Positions 1 through 8,692 of a stretch of DNA of 64,000 nucleotides are shown in pieces. Within the stretch, counting starts at the first letter, position 1. Each line of letters starts with the position of its first letter. Under the pieces are notes generated by a model. That model saw nothing but the letters and a program-made list of their open reading frames with translations, made no database searches and was not told the origin of the DNA. This stretch comes from Stenotrophomonas maltophilia (lineage in GTDB: Bacteria > Pseudomonadota > Gammaproteobacteria > Xanthomonadales > Xanthomonadaceae): positions 474,134 to 538,133 of the forward strand of contig DEVL01000004.1 in assembly GCA_002363385.1 (NCBI GenBank). The letters are read 5' to 3'. A program made the translations under genes and the position numbers.

Positions 1-7
1 ACGCACG

Positions 8-1015
8 ATGCCCGCCATGGAAACCGTCACACCCGAAAATCCCGCCTGCGTCATCAACTGCGTTCACTACGATGACCAGGGCAAGCGCCACGACATCAGC
101 CTGGATGCGATCAGCGATGTGATCGCCAGCGACAACGGCTTCGTCTGGGTGGGCCTCTACGAGCCCCAGGACAGCGTGCTGCTGAAGCTGCAGGAAGAAT
201 TCGGCCTGCATTCACTGGCCATCGAAGACGCACGCAACGCCCATCAACGGCCCAAGGTGGAGGCGTACGGCAACTCGCTGTTCGTGGTGGTGACCACCGC
301 GCAGATGGTGGACGAGCGCATCCAGTACGGCGAGACACACGCCTTCCTCGGGCCACGCTTCCTGGTCACGGTGCGCCATGGCGCGTCGCTGTCCTATGCT
401 GCCCCGCGCGCGCGCGTGGAGCGCGAGCCGGAGCTGCTGCGCACGATGGGGCCGTCGTACTGCCTGTATGCGGTGCTGGATTTCGTGGTCGACAATTACC
501 TGCCGATCACCCAGCGCTACCGCGACACGCTGGAGCTACTGGAGAAGGACATCTTCTCCGACAACTACAAGCGCCACACCGTGGTGCGGCTGTACGAGCT
601 CAAGCGCGAACTCAACAAGATGCGCATGGCGGTCGCGCCACTGCAGGACATGCTCTCGCAGATCAAGCGCTACCAGGGCGACCTGGTGCCGGACGAAGTG
701 AAGCTGTACCTGCGCGATGTGCACGACCATGTCGTGCGGATCAGCGATGTGATCGATACCCTGCGCGAGATGCTGGGCACCGCGCTGAGCGTGAACCTGT
801 CGCTGGTGACCCTGGCCCAAGGCGAAACGGTGAAGCGCCTGGGTGCCTGGGCGGCACTGTTGGCCGCCCCGACCTTGATCACCAGCTGGTACGGCATGAA
901 CTTCACCCACATGCCCGAGCTGGACAAGCCGTGGGCTTACCCGGCGATGATCATCGGCGTGGGTGCGGTGTGCGTGGGGCTGTACCGCCTGTTCAAGCGC
1001 GCGCGCTGGCTGTAG
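8..1015 (+). CDS. corA: CorA-family magnesium/divalent cation channel
   Basis: Inner-membrane channel for Mg2+ (also Co2+ and Ni2+ in the family). The product is about 335 residues, normal for CorA. The N-terminal two thirds form the soluble cytoplasmic funnel. The C-terminus has two hydrophobic helices separated by the selectivity motif YGMNF (GMN at about residues 296-298), followed by a basic tail (FKRARW) as expected inside the cell. The start is uncertain: ATG at 8 or ATG at 17, with the window edge hiding the upstream region. It converges on the next gene. A strong hairpin lies between them. The family call is secure; the exact ion is not shown by sequence. Confidence 0.93.
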   Translation: MPAMETVTPENPACVINCVHYDDQGKRHDISLDAISDVIASDNGFVWVGLYEPQDSVLLKLQEEFGLHSLAIEDARNAHQRPKVEAYGNSLFVVVTTAQMVDERIQYGETHAFLGPRFLVTVRHGASLSYAAPRARVEREPELLRTMGPSYCLYAVLDFVVDNYLPITQRYRDTLELLEKDIFSDNYKRHTVVRLYELKRELNKMRMAVAPLQDMLSQIKRYQGDLVPDEVKLYLRDVHDHVVRISDVIDTLREMLGTALSVNLSLVTLAQGETVKRLGAWAALLAAPTLITSWYGMNFTHMPELDKPWAYPAMIIGVGAVCVGLYRLFKRARWL

Positions 1016-1079
1016 GTAACGCGGCTGCGCAAACCGCGTGCCCCGGCTCACCATCACCACACCCCCGCGCCCGTCGGCG

Positions 1080-1104
1080 CGCCCCCTTGAACTCCAAGGG
1101 GGCT
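1080..1104. terminator. Intergenic hairpin between convergent corA and sad-like genes
   Basis: A 9-bp perfect stem (GCCCCCTTG / CAAGGGGGC, 1081-1089 with 1095-1103) encloses a 5-nt loop. It sits between two convergent genes, so it could stop transcription from either side. There is no clear T-run, so it is a terminator-like or transcript-end hairpin rather than a textbook intrinsic terminator. Confidence 0.45.
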
Positions 1105-1120
1105 ATGGCTCCAGACGCAA

Positions 1121-2485
1121 TCAAGCCACGTAAACAGTCTTGATGTTCATGAACTCATGGATGCCGTGCTCGGCCAGCTCACGACCGAAACCGGATCTTT
1201 TGCTGCCGCCGAACGGAAGCCGGACGTCGCTCTTGACGATGGCGTTGACGAAGGCGGCACCGCATTCCAGCTGCTGGGCGATCGCCTCACCGCGCGCCGC
1301 ATCGCTCGTCCACACGCTGCCACCCAGGCCGAAGGTGGTGTCATTGGCCACGCGCAGCGCTTCGGCGTCATCGCGGACGCGCAGGATCGCGGCGGCTGGG
1401 CCGAACAGTTCTTCGTCATAGGCCGGCATGCCGGGCGTCACATTGTCCAGGATGGTGGCCGGGTAACCCGCGTGCGAGCCGGCCACCGGCTGACCGCCAA
1501 GCAGCAGCGTGGCGCCCTTGGCGATGCTGTCCTGCACCTGCTTGTGCAGCTCGTCGCGCAGGTCCGCGCGCGCCATCGGGGCGAGCGTGGTTTTTTCGTC
1601 CTGCGGATCACCGTAGACGCGCTTGCCGGCGGCGGCGACGAACTTCTCCACGAACGCATCGGCAATCGCATCGACCACGATGAAACGCTTGGCCGCGATG
1701 CAGGTCTGGCCGCTGTTGTCGAAGCGCGACTTCACCGCGGCAGCCACGGTCTTCTCGAGATCGGCATCGTCCAGCACCACGAAGGCGTCACTGCCGCCCA
1801 GTTCCATCACGCACTTCTTGAGCTGGTCACCGGCATTGGCGGCGATGGACCGCCCCGCGCGCTCGCTGCCGGTCAGCGTGACCGCCTTGACCCGCTTGTC
1901 GCGCAGCACCTCGGCCGCCTGGTCGTTGTCGATATGCAGCACATCGAACACGCCGTCGGGCAGGCCGCCATCGCGGCACACCGCCAGGATCAGATCGGCG
2001 CATTGCGGCACGTTGCTGGCGTGCTTGAGCAGGGCCACGTTGCCGGCCATGAACGCCGGCGCGAGGAAACGGAACACCTGCCAGATCGGGAAGTTCCACG
2101 GCATCACCGCGAACACACAGCCGATCGGCTCATAGCGCACGTAACTGCGCTGGGCTTCGGTGTCGATCAGCTGCGGCTTGAGGTAATCGGCCGCATGGTC
2201 GGCGTAGAACTCGCAGGCCTCGGCGCATTTCTCGATCTCGCCCAGTGCCTCCACCTTGAGCTTGCCCATCTCGGTGGTCATCGCGTGCTGGATGTCGTCC
2301 TTGCGCTGGCGCAGCTGGCCGGCGATGGCGCGCAGGATGGCCCCGCGCTCGTGCAGCGAGCGTGCCGCCCAGGCCGGAAACGCCTCGGCGGCAGCGGCCA
2401 AGCGCTGCTCGACCTCCTTGGCGGTAAGCAGTTCATGGCGATACGTGACCTGGCCGGTCGCGGGATTGATGATGTCAGTGGTCAT
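1121..2485 (-). CDS. sad: NAD(P)-dependent succinate-semialdehyde dehydrogenase, Sad/YneI-like
   Basis: Aldehyde dehydrogenase of 454 residues. Across its length it resembles E. coli Sad (YneI), which oxidises succinate semialdehyde to succinate at the end of GABA and putrescine breakdown. The cofactor-fold motif PWNFPIWQ, the general base Glu228 in VMELGGSD and the catalytic Cys262 in SGQTC are all present, as is the Sad-typical LRDELHKQV segment. It is the last gene of the run puuA-potF-potG-potH-potI, with 75 bp after potI, which supports a role in polyamine-derived succinate semialdehyde removal. Substrate is inferred from similarity and context. A related medium-chain semialdehyde is possible. 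Confidence 0.85.
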   Translation of the reverse strand: MTTDIINPATGQVTYRHELLTAKEVEQRLAAAAEAFPAWAARSLHERGAILRAIAGQLRQRKDDIQHAMTTEMGKLKVEALGEIEKCAEACEFYADHAADYLKPQLIDTEAQRSYVRYEPIGCVFAVMPWNFPIWQVFRFLAPAFMAGNVALLKHASNVPQCADLILAVCRDGGLPDGVFDVLHIDNDQAAEVLRDKRVKAVTLTGSERAGRSIAANAGDQLKKCVMELGGSDAFVVLDDADLEKTVAAAVKSRFDNSGQTCIAAKRFIVVDAIADAFVEKFVAAAGKRVYGDPQDEKTTLAPMARADLRDELHKQVQDSIAKGATLLLGGQPVAGSHAGYPATILDNVTPGMPAYDEELFGPAAAILRVRDDAEALRVANDTTFGLGGSVWTSDAARGEAIAQQLECGAAFVNAIVKSDVRLPFGGSKRSGFGRELAEHGIHEFMNIKTVYVA

Positions 2486-2530
2486 CGCGGGTCTCCGAAA
2501 GTCAGACCCGCAGTGTGCGCCCGGCCACGT

Positions 2531-2550
2531 GATCCGGATGTTGCCGGATC
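2531..2550. repeat. Inverted repeat between potI and sad
   Basis: GATCCGG (2531-2537) and CCGGATC (2544-2550) form a 7-bp inverted repeat with a 6-nt loop. It lies in the 75-bp gap between the potI stop and the sad start. It could be a weak transcript hairpin or an operator; no T-run follows on the coding strand. Confidence 0.35.
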
Positions 2551-2560
2551 GGGATGACGT

Positions 2561-3406
2561 TCAGCCGGGATCCTGCAGCGCCATCTGCATATCGCGCTGG
2601 CGGCGTTTCTCGGCGCGGGCGGTGATGTACCAGCCCACCACCGCCGCGATCGATACCGCCAGCACCATCAAGGTGGCCAGTGCATTGATCTCCGGTTTGA
2701 TGCCCATCCGCACCGAGGAGAACACCTTCATCGGCAAGGTCGTCGAGTTCGGGCCGGCCACGAAGCTGGCGATCACCACGTCATCCAGCGACAGCGTGAA
2801 GGCCAGCAGCCAGCCAGCCACCAGCGCCGGAGCGATGATCGGCAGGGTGATCTGGAAGAAGACCTTGAGCCGGCTCGCGCCGAGGTCCATCGCGGCCTCT
2901 TCCAGCGAGCGGTCCAGCTCCTGCAGGCGCGAGGACACCACCACCGTCACGAAGGACAGGGTGAAGGTGACATGCGCGATCCAGATGCTGGTCACACCGC
3001 GGCTGGGGAACCCGGGAATGCCGCCCATCGCCACCAGCAGGGTCATCAGCGAGAAGCCCAGGATCACTTCGGGCATCACCAGCGGTGCGGTGATCAACGC
3101 ACCGAACACGGTCTTGCCCGGGAAGCGGCGCATGCGGGTCATCACCATCGCCGCCATCGTGCCGAGCACGGTGGCCGCGCAGGCTGTCCAGAAGGCGACC
3201 TTGAGGCTGATCCACAGCGCATCCAGGATTTGGCGATTGTTGAACAGCTCGCCATACCAGCGCGTGGAGAAGCCCGACCACACCGTGGCCAGCTTGGAGG
3301 CGTTGAAGGAGTAGACCATCAACAACAGGATCGGGAGATACAGGAAGGCGAAGCCCAGCCCGAGCAGGCTCCAGCCCAGCCAGCGGTTGCTGCGCACCAT
3401 GCTCAT
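2561..3406 (-). CDS. potI: Putrescine ABC transporter permease PotI
   Basis: Second permease of the PotFGHI putrescine importer, 281 residues. It has about six hydrophobic membrane segments; the first is near residues 9-33 (LGFAFLYLPILLLMVYSF). It also has the conserved cytoplasmic EAA loop (EEAAMDLGASRLKVFFQITLP) that docks on the ATPase. The length and the AYLPI-type N-terminus fit PotI/PotC-like permeases. Its ATG overlaps the end of potH by 4 nt (ATGA), so translation is probably coupled. With PotF, PotG and PotH next to it the assignment is firm. Spermidine preference cannot be excluded. Confidence 0.93.
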   Translation of the reverse strand: MSMVRSNRWLGWSLLGLGFAFLYLPILLLMVYSFNASKLATVWSGFSTRWYGELFNNRQILDALWISLKVAFWTACAATVLGTMAAMVMTRMRRFPGKTVFGALITAPLVMPEVILGFSLMTLLVAMGGIPGFPSRGVTSIWIAHVTFTLSFVTVVVSSRLQELDRSLEEAAMDLGASRLKVFFQITLPIIAPALVAGWLLAFTLSLDDVVIASFVAGPNSTTLPMKVFSSVRMGIKPEINALATLMVLAVSIAAVVGWYITARAEKRRQRDMQMALQDPG

Positions 3407-4314
3407 GCCAGCTTTCCTTCCAGCTCGCGCTGCTGCATGCGGTTGAACAGCAGGATCGGCACCAGCAACAGGGCCAGCATCACGATCGCCACCGCCGAGG
3501 CCGTGGGCCAGTCACGGTTGTTGAAGAACTCGCCCCACAGCACGCGACCGATCATCAGCGTGTCCGGCCCGCCGAGCATTTCCGGAATCACGAACTCCCC
3601 CACCGCCGGGATCATCACCAGCATGCAGCCGGCGATGATGCCGGTGCGCGAGAGCGGCAGCGTGATCCGCACGAAGGCCTGCCAGGGCTTGGCACCGAGG
3701 TCGTAGGCGGCTTCCAGCAGTCGGTTGTCCAGCTTGACCAGGTTGGCGTACAGCGGCAGCACCATGAACGGCAGGTAGCAGTAGACGATGCCGATGTAGG
3801 CGGCGGTCGGGGTATACAGGATCTGCAGTGGCGCATCGATCAGGCCGAGCTTGAGCAGCAGCTGGTTGAGCAGGCCGTTGCGGTCCAGGATGCCGATCCA
3901 GGCGTATACCCGGATCAGGAACGAGGTCCACGAGGGCAGCACCACCAGCATCATCGCCACGTTGCGCGCGGCCGGGCTCATCCGCGAGATCACGTACGCC
4001 ATCGGGTAGCCGATCAGCAGCGTGAGCAGGGTCGAGATCACCGCGATCTTGATCGAGCTGAGGTACGCCAGGATGTACTGGTTGTCGTTGACCAGGGCGG
4101 CATAGCTGCCCAGATTGAGCTTGAGCGAGAACGCGCCGTCCACGTGCTCCAGCAGCCAGGTGTACGGCGGCGAGCCGACCTGGGTGCGCGCGAAGGAGAT
4201 CATCAGGATGATCACGAACGGCACCGCGAAGAACAACAGCAGCCACAGGTACGGCGCGGCGATCACGCCGGCGCGCGTGCCCGGGAGCCAGCGTTTCCAG
4301 CCGGTCGCGGTCAT
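3403..4314 (-). CDS. potH: Putrescine ABC transporter permease PotH
   Basis: First permease of the putrescine importer, 303 residues. An N-terminal cytoplasmic stretch precedes the first membrane helix (WLLLFFAVPFVIILMISFA). About six membrane segments follow, with an EAA loop near residues 200-220 (LEAAYDLGAKPWQAFVRITLP). Four-nt overlaps join it to potG upstream and potI downstream, typical of tightly coupled transporter subunits. PotH pairs with PotI as the membrane heterodimer that receives putrescine from PotF and is powered by PotG. Confidence 0.93.
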   Translation of the reverse strand: MTATGWKRWLPGTRAGVIAAPYLWLLLFFAVPFVIILMISFARTQVGSPPYTWLLEHVDGAFSLKLNLGSYAALVNDNQYILAYLSSIKIAVISTLLTLLIGYPMAYVISRMSPAARNVAMMLVVLPSWTSFLIRVYAWIGILDRNGLLNQLLLKLGLIDAPLQILYTPTAAYIGIVYCYLPFMVLPLYANLVKLDNRLLEAAYDLGAKPWQAFVRITLPLSRTGIIAGCMLVMIPAVGEFVIPEMLGGPDTLMIGRVLWGEFFNNRDWPTASAVAIVMLALLLVPILLFNRMQQRELEGKLA

Positions 4315-5513
4315 GAGGTCAGCACCACGCCATCGTTGTCGCGCCAGTGCACCCAGACGGTGTCACCCCAGGTCAGGCCATCGCTGGCCCAGCGCTGCGA
4401 ATTGGCGAAGTTGGACAGCACCTTGGCCCCGCTCGGCAGGCGCACATGGAACACCGAGTGGCTGCCGAAGTAGGCGATCTCCTCGATCACGCCCTGCGCC
4501 TTGTTGGTGTCCCCGGCCGGCTCGTCCTTGCCGATCATCACCTTCTCCGGGCGCAGTGCGAACGCCACCGGCTGGCCTTCATAGCCGGTGATGCCGTGGG
4601 CAACATAGATCGGCGCGGGGAACAGCGGCGTGCGCACGGTGACGTACTCGGGCAGGTCTTCGTCGAGCACGCCGTCGAACAGGTTCACCGAGCCGATGAA
4701 CTCGGCCACGAACCGGTTGGCCGGCTGCTCATAGATTTCATCCGGCTTGCCGACCTGCTGGATCCAGCCGGCATCCATCACCGCGATCCGGGTAGCCATG
4801 GTCATGGCTTCTTCCTGATCGTGGGTGACCATCACGCAGGTCACCCCGGTGGTCTCGATGATGTTGACCAGTTCCAGCTGCATCTGCGAGCGCAGCTTCT
4901 TGTCCAGCGCGCCCATCGGCTCATCCAGCAGCAGCAGCTTCGGGCCCTTGGCCAGCGACCGCGCCAGCGCCACGCGCTGCTGCTGGCCACCGGAGAGCTG
5001 GTGCGGCTTGCGCTTGGCCAGCTTGGTCAACTGCACCAGCTCCAGCATTTCGCCGACGCGACGATTGATCGCATCGCGGGCCATGCCGTCCTGCTTCAGG
5101 CCGAAGGCAATGTTCTGCTCCACCGTCATGTGCGGGAACAGCGCATAGGACTGGAACATCATGTTGATCGGGCGCTGGTACGGGGGCAGCGCGTTGATGC
5201 GCTGACCGTCCAGATCGATGGTTCCCTGGGTGGGCGTCTCGAAGCCGCCCAGGCAACGCAGCAGCGTGGATTTGCCACTGCCCGAGCCCCCCAGCAGCGC
5301 AAAGATTTCGCCCTTGCGCACATCCAGGGTGACGTCATCGAGCGCGACGAAGCCGTCGAACTCCTTGCGCAGCGCGCGGATGGACAGGTAGCCCGGTTCC
5401 AGGACCGGTAGCACCGCGCCTTCCGGCTTGGCTTCAAATGGCATGGTCAGCGGCTCCGGGAGCGGCGGCGGGACGGGGGGAGAATGCCATTTTACCGGTG
5501 GTGGCCGCGTCAT
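4311..5513 (-). CDS. potG: Putrescine ABC transporter ATP-binding protein PotG
   Basis: ATPase subunit of the importer, 400 residues. It has Walker A GGSGSGKST (residues 75-83), signature LSGGQQQRVALARS, and Walker B LLLLDEPMGALD. A C-terminal TOBE-like regulatory domain follows (FALRPEKVMIG region), as in PotA/PotG. The chosen ATG has an AGGGGGT Shine-Dalgarno sequence a few bases upstream. An internal ATG at 5444 would remove a 23-residue proline-rich leader but has a poorer ribosome site. It overlaps potH by 4 nt. A hairpin separates it from potF upstream. Confidence 0.94.
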   Translation of the reverse strand: MTRPPPVKWHSPPVPPPLPEPLTMPFEAKPEGAVLPVLEPGYLSIRALRKEFDGFVALDDVTLDVRKGEIFALLGGSGSGKSTLLRCLGGFETPTQGTIDLDGQRINALPPYQRPINMMFQSYALFPHMTVEQNIAFGLKQDGMARDAINRRVGEMLELVQLTKLAKRKPHQLSGGQQQRVALARSLAKGPKLLLLDEPMGALDKKLRSQMQLELVNIIETTGVTCVMVTHDQEEAMTMATRIAVMDAGWIQQVGKPDEIYEQPANRFVAEFIGSVNLFDGVLDEDLPEYVTVRTPLFPAPIYVAHGITGYEGQPVAFALRPEKVMIGKDEPAGDTNKAQGVIEEIAYFGSHSVFHVRLPSGAKVLSNFANSQRWASDGLTWGDTVWVHWRDNDGVVLTS

Positions 5514-5532
5514 GTGCTACCCCCTGAAACGA

Positions 5533-5557
5533 CGACGCCGGCACGAGGCCGGCGTCG
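5533..5557 (-). repeat. Stable hairpin between potF and potG
   Basis: A 10-bp perfect stem (CGACGCCGGC / GCCGGCGTCG) with a 5-nt ACGAG loop occupies the gap after the potF stop. No T-run follows, so it is probably not a full terminator. Such hairpins after binding-protein genes often protect the upstream mRNA or cause partial termination, which would give more PotF than membrane subunits. That role is inferred. Confidence 0.55.
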
Positions 5558-5566
5558 CAGAGGCGG

Positions 5567-6673
5567 TCAACGCCCGGTTTTCACCTCGGTCCACAGCCGG
5601 GTGTAGAGCTTGTCCACCTCGGGCGTGTTGATCGAGTAGGTGAACATCTTCGCCGCCACATCGGCCGGCGGGTAGATGGTCGGGTCGGTGCGGATCGCCT
5701 CGTCCACCAGCGGCGTGGCCGTGGTCACCGGGTTGGCGTAGTGGATGAAGTTGGTGTTGGCCGCGGCGACCTTCGGCTCCAGCAGGTAATTGATGAAGGC
5801 GTAGGCCGCCTCCGGGTGCTTGGCATCCTTGGGGATGGCCAGCATGTCGAACCACTGCGGGGCACCTTCGCGCGGGATCGAGTACGCCACGGTCACGCCG
5901 TTGGACGCCTCGGCCGCACGGTCACGGGCCTGGATGATGTCACCGGACCAGCCCACCACCAGGCAGGTACCACCGTTGGCCAGCGAGCCCACGTACTGCG
6001 AGGAGTGGAAGTTCTGCACGTACGGGCGGATCGTCTTGAGCAGCGCGGCGGCCTTCTCCAGCGTGGCCGGGTCCTGGCTGTGCGGATCTTCGCCCAGGTA
6101 GTGCAGCGCGATCGGGATCATGTCCGACGGCGTATCCAGGATGGTGATCCCGCAATCCTTCATCTTGGCGATGTTTTCCGGCTTGAAGATCAGATCCCAG
6201 CTGTTGGCGATGTCGGTGCTGCCACCAAAGCGCTGCTTGAGCAGCTCCACGTTGTAGCCGATGCCGGTGGTGCCGATCATGTACGGCACGCCGTATTCGT
6301 TGCCCGGGTCCTGCTGTGCGATGCGCTGCATCACGCTCGGGTCGAGATTGGCCAGGTTCGGGATTTTGCTCTTGTCCAGCGGCAGGAACACACCGGCCTT
6401 GATCTGGCGGCCGAAGAAGTTCAGCGTCGGCACGACCACGTCGTAGCCGCTGTTGCCGGCCAGCAGTTTGGTCTCCACCATCTCATCGCTGTCGAACACG
6501 TCATAGGTCACCTTGGTGCCGGTGGCCTTCTCGAAATTCGGGATGGTGTCTTCGGCGATGTAGTCGCTGTAGTTGTAGACGTTCAGCACCTTGGCGTCGT
6601 CCTGCTTGTCACCGCCGCCACAGGCGGTCAGCACGGATACGGCAATGCCGAGGGTGAGGATTCGCAGCTTCAT
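5567..6673 (-). CDS. potF: Putrescine-binding lipoprotein PotF (solute-binding subunit)
   Basis: Periplasmic polyamine-binding protein of the PotD/PotF family, 368 residues from the chosen ATG. MKLRILTLGIAVSVLTAC is a lipoprotein signal with lipobox LTAC, so the mature protein should be membrane-anchored. E. coli PotF is a soluble periplasmic protein, so this is a variation. The family segment LNVYNYSDYIAEDTI and the PYMIGTTGIGYN and GWSGDIIQARDRA regions match PotF. An upstream ATG at 6685 would add four residues (MESP) and spoil the usual signal start. It is first of the four transporter genes and lies 130 bp downstream of puuA. Confidence 0.93.
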   Translation of the reverse strand: MKLRILTLGIAVSVLTACGGGDKQDDAKVLNVYNYSDYIAEDTIPNFEKATGTKVTYDVFDSDEMVETKLLAGNSGYDVVVPTLNFFGRQIKAGVFLPLDKSKIPNLANLDPSVMQRIAQQDPGNEYGVPYMIGTTGIGYNVELLKQRFGGSTDIANSWDLIFKPENIAKMKDCGITILDTPSDMIPIALHYLGEDPHSQDPATLEKAAALLKTIRPYVQNFHSSQYVGSLANGGTCLVVGWSGDIIQARDRAAEASNGVTVAYSIPREGAPQWFDMLAIPKDAKHPEAAYAFINYLLEPKVAAANTNFIHYANPVTTATPLVDEAIRTDPTIYPPADVAAKMFTYSINTPEVDKLYTRLWTEVKTGR

Positions 6674-6803
6674 CGGACTCTCCACAGGTCAGGTGCGAGT
6701 TGGGGGGAACCGGCCGGACCGGCGCAACGGGTGCCAGCCTACCGGGCGTGCCCCTATTTTCCCACACACGGCCCTCACGGCCATGCCGGAGGTGCGGCCG
6801 GGG

Positions 6804-8201
6804 TCAGACGTTGAGCAGCAGGAACTCGCGCTCCCAGGAGCTGATCACCCGGAAGAACGTCTCGTATTCCTTGCGCTTGACCGACACATAGGCGCGGCAG
6901 AAGCGCTCGCCCAGCATCTCGCGCAGTTCCGGGCAGCCTTCCAGCCCGTCCAGCGCCTCACCCAGCGAGCGCGGCAGGTCGTAGCCGAGCTCCTTGGCGC
7001 TGCCACTGATCGGCGCGGTCGGGGAGCCCTGCTCGCGGATGCCGAGCAGCCCGGCAGCCAGGGTCGCGGCGATCGCCAGGTAGGGGTTGGCATCCGAGCC
7101 GGCGAACCGGCTTTCCACCCGCATGTTCTCCGGCGTGTCCAGCGGCACGCGCAGCCCACAGGTACGGTTGTCGAAGCCCCAGTGCACGTTGCTCGGGGAG
7201 ACCTCGCCGAACATCAGCCGGCGGTAGGAGTTCACGTTCGGCGCGAAGAACGCCATCGCCGCCGGCACGTATTTCTGCAGGCCGGCCAGGTAATGCCCGA
7301 ACAACGGGCTGAAGTCCTCACCGCCATGCTCGCCGGTGAACACGTTGCTGCCGTCGCTGATCCGCAGCAGGCTCTGGTGGATGTGCATGGCGCTGCCCGG
7401 CTCGTTCTCCATCGGCTTGGCCAGGAAGGTGGCATAGATCCCGTGGCGCATCGCCGACTCGCGCATGGTGCGCTTGAACAGGAATACCTGGTCGGCCAGA
7501 TCCATCGCATTGGCGTGGGTGAAATTGACCTCCAGCTGCGCCGCGCCGGATTCGTGGATGAGCGTGTCCACGTCCAGCTTCATCGCATCGCAGTAGTCGT
7601 ACATCAGATCGAGGATGGGATCGAACTCGTTGACCGCATCGATGGAATAGGACTGACGCGCGGTTTCAGGGCGCCCGGAGCGGCCGGCCGGCGGCAGCAG
7701 CGGGAAATCCGGGTCGGTGTTCTTCTGGACCAGGAAGAACTCCAGTTCCGGTGCCACCACCGGGCGCAGGCCCAGTTCGGCATAGGCATTGAGGACGCGC
7801 CGCAGCACATTGCGCGGGGCCAGCTCATGTGGCTCGCCGGTTTTGGTGAAACAGTCATGGATGACCTGCGCGGTCGGATCGGTCGCCCAGGGCACCATGC
7901 GGACGGTGTCGGCATCCGGGCGCAGGATCATGTCCGAGTCCGACGGTGAGGTCAGCTCGTAGTAATCGTCCGGGAACTCGCCAGTGACCGTGGTGGCGAA
8001 TATCCCCTCCGGCAGGCGCGTGCCGTAATCGTGCGAGAACTTGTCGGCGGGAATGATCTTGCCGCGCGCGTTGCCGGTGATGTCCGGCACCAGGCACTCC
8101 ACCTCGGTGATGCGCCGGTCCTTGAGCCAGCGCAGCAGCGTGCTCTCCTGCGGAACAGGCTTGGGGGCGGCGGCTTTGCGCGAACGCGTTCGGGTGGTCA
8201 T
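6804..8201 (-). CDS. puuA: Gamma-glutamylputrescine synthetase (glutamine synthetase family)
   Basis: ATP-dependent ligase joining glutamate to putrescine, the first step of the Puu catabolic route. The product is 465 residues with the glutamine-synthetase fold. It starts with the PuuA-like segment LKDRRITEVECLVPDITGNARGK, has the metal-binding stretch LEVNFTHANAMDLAD with HIHQSLL, and ends in a normal GS C-terminus. The reading frame stays open far upstream, but MTTRTRSRK at 8201 is chosen because the upstream part is not protein-like and overlaps the puuD remnant. Its ATG overlaps the stop of that remnant by 4 nt, a scar of former puuD-puuA coupling. Ordinary GlnA is excluded by length and N-terminus. 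Confidence 0.9.
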   Translation of the reverse strand: MTTRTRSRKAAAPKPVPQESTLLRWLKDRRITEVECLVPDITGNARGKIIPADKFSHDYGTRLPEGIFATTVTGEFPDDYYELTSPSDSDMILRPDADTVRMVPWATDPTAQVIHDCFTKTGEPHELAPRNVLRRVLNAYAELGLRPVVAPELEFFLVQKNTDPDFPLLPPAGRSGRPETARQSYSIDAVNEFDPILDLMYDYCDAMKLDVDTLIHESGAAQLEVNFTHANAMDLADQVFLFKRTMRESAMRHGIYATFLAKPMENEPGSAMHIHQSLLRISDGSNVFTGEHGGEDFSPLFGHYLAGLQKYVPAAMAFFAPNVNSYRRLMFGEVSPSNVHWGFDNRTCGLRVPLDTPENMRVESRFAGSDANPYLAIAATLAAGLLGIREQGSPTAPISGSAKELGYDLPRSLGEALDGLEGCPELREMLGERFCRAYVSVKRKEYETFFRVISSWEREFLLLNV

Positions 8202-8497
8202 GACCGGTCTGCTGTAAGAGAGTTGCGGCGACAAGCATCGCCGAAAGCGTGAAAAATGCTGTGATAGGACGGATTGTCGGCCACCCGCCACTCCGGATGC
8301 CACTGCACGCCGACCAAGAAACGATGCGCGGCGCTGCGGGCGTCGTCGATCAGGCCATCCTCGGCGACGGCCTCGATCTGCAGGCCCTCGGCCAAGCGAT
8401 GCTGGCGGTTGCCTGGCCATCCAGGCGGCCGGCCACTGCGGTGATGGCCCAGCATCGTGCTGTCGGTGGGCAGGCCGACCCAAGAGGGCGAGACCAT
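8198..8497 (-). pseudogene. puuD: C-terminal remnant of gamma-glutamyl-GABA hydrolase PuuD
   Basis: Only the last third of a class-I glutamine-amidotransferase-like hydrolase (peptidase C26) remains. Recognisable PuuD sequence runs from about LAEGLQIEAVAEDGLIDD through the catalytic His/Glu motif GVQWHPEW to HAFGDACR. The nucleophile-cysteine half, about 150 residues, is absent. The first 30 or so codons of the open frame (MVSPSWVGLP...) are not PuuD-like, so the break lies near 8420. The divergent puuB starts only 200 bp away, so no room is left for the 5' part. The fragment cannot be an active hydrolase. A full copy elsewhere in the genome may replace it. Confidence 0.8.
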
Positions 8498-8692
8498 GCG
8501 TCATGCTCGGATGACCTGCAGCCACGTTACGCCTGCGCGCAGACGTCGCGCAACACAGCGCCACACCCGCCGCGCGCGTCCCTCACACGCAGGCGGCAGC
8601 CGCTGCGACAGACTGCCCCCTGTCCCGCGCGCCGGTTGCTGGCATTCTTTGTCCATGATTGTTGTCCTGTCCTCTTCCCGCCGGTGCCCGGC

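Noticed and set aside
1121..2485. Reading the first aldehyde dehydrogenase as a second PuuC
   Set aside because: Its length (454) and motifs LELGGSD-type and SGQTCIAAKRF match the Sad/YneI group, whereas the 503-residue gene at 17366 matches PuuC.
1157..2557. Long plus-strand frame (466 codons) opposite the sad-like gene
   Set aside because: Its translation is His/Arg/Gly-rich without domains, and the minus-strand aldehyde dehydrogenase with intact catalytic residues explains the region. Long antisense frames are common in high-GC DNA.
8202..8564. N-terminal extension of puuA to 8564 (586 codons)
   Set aside because: The extra 121 residues are Arg/Pro-rich and unlike any glutamine synthetase. 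They lie over the puuD remnant in another frame.
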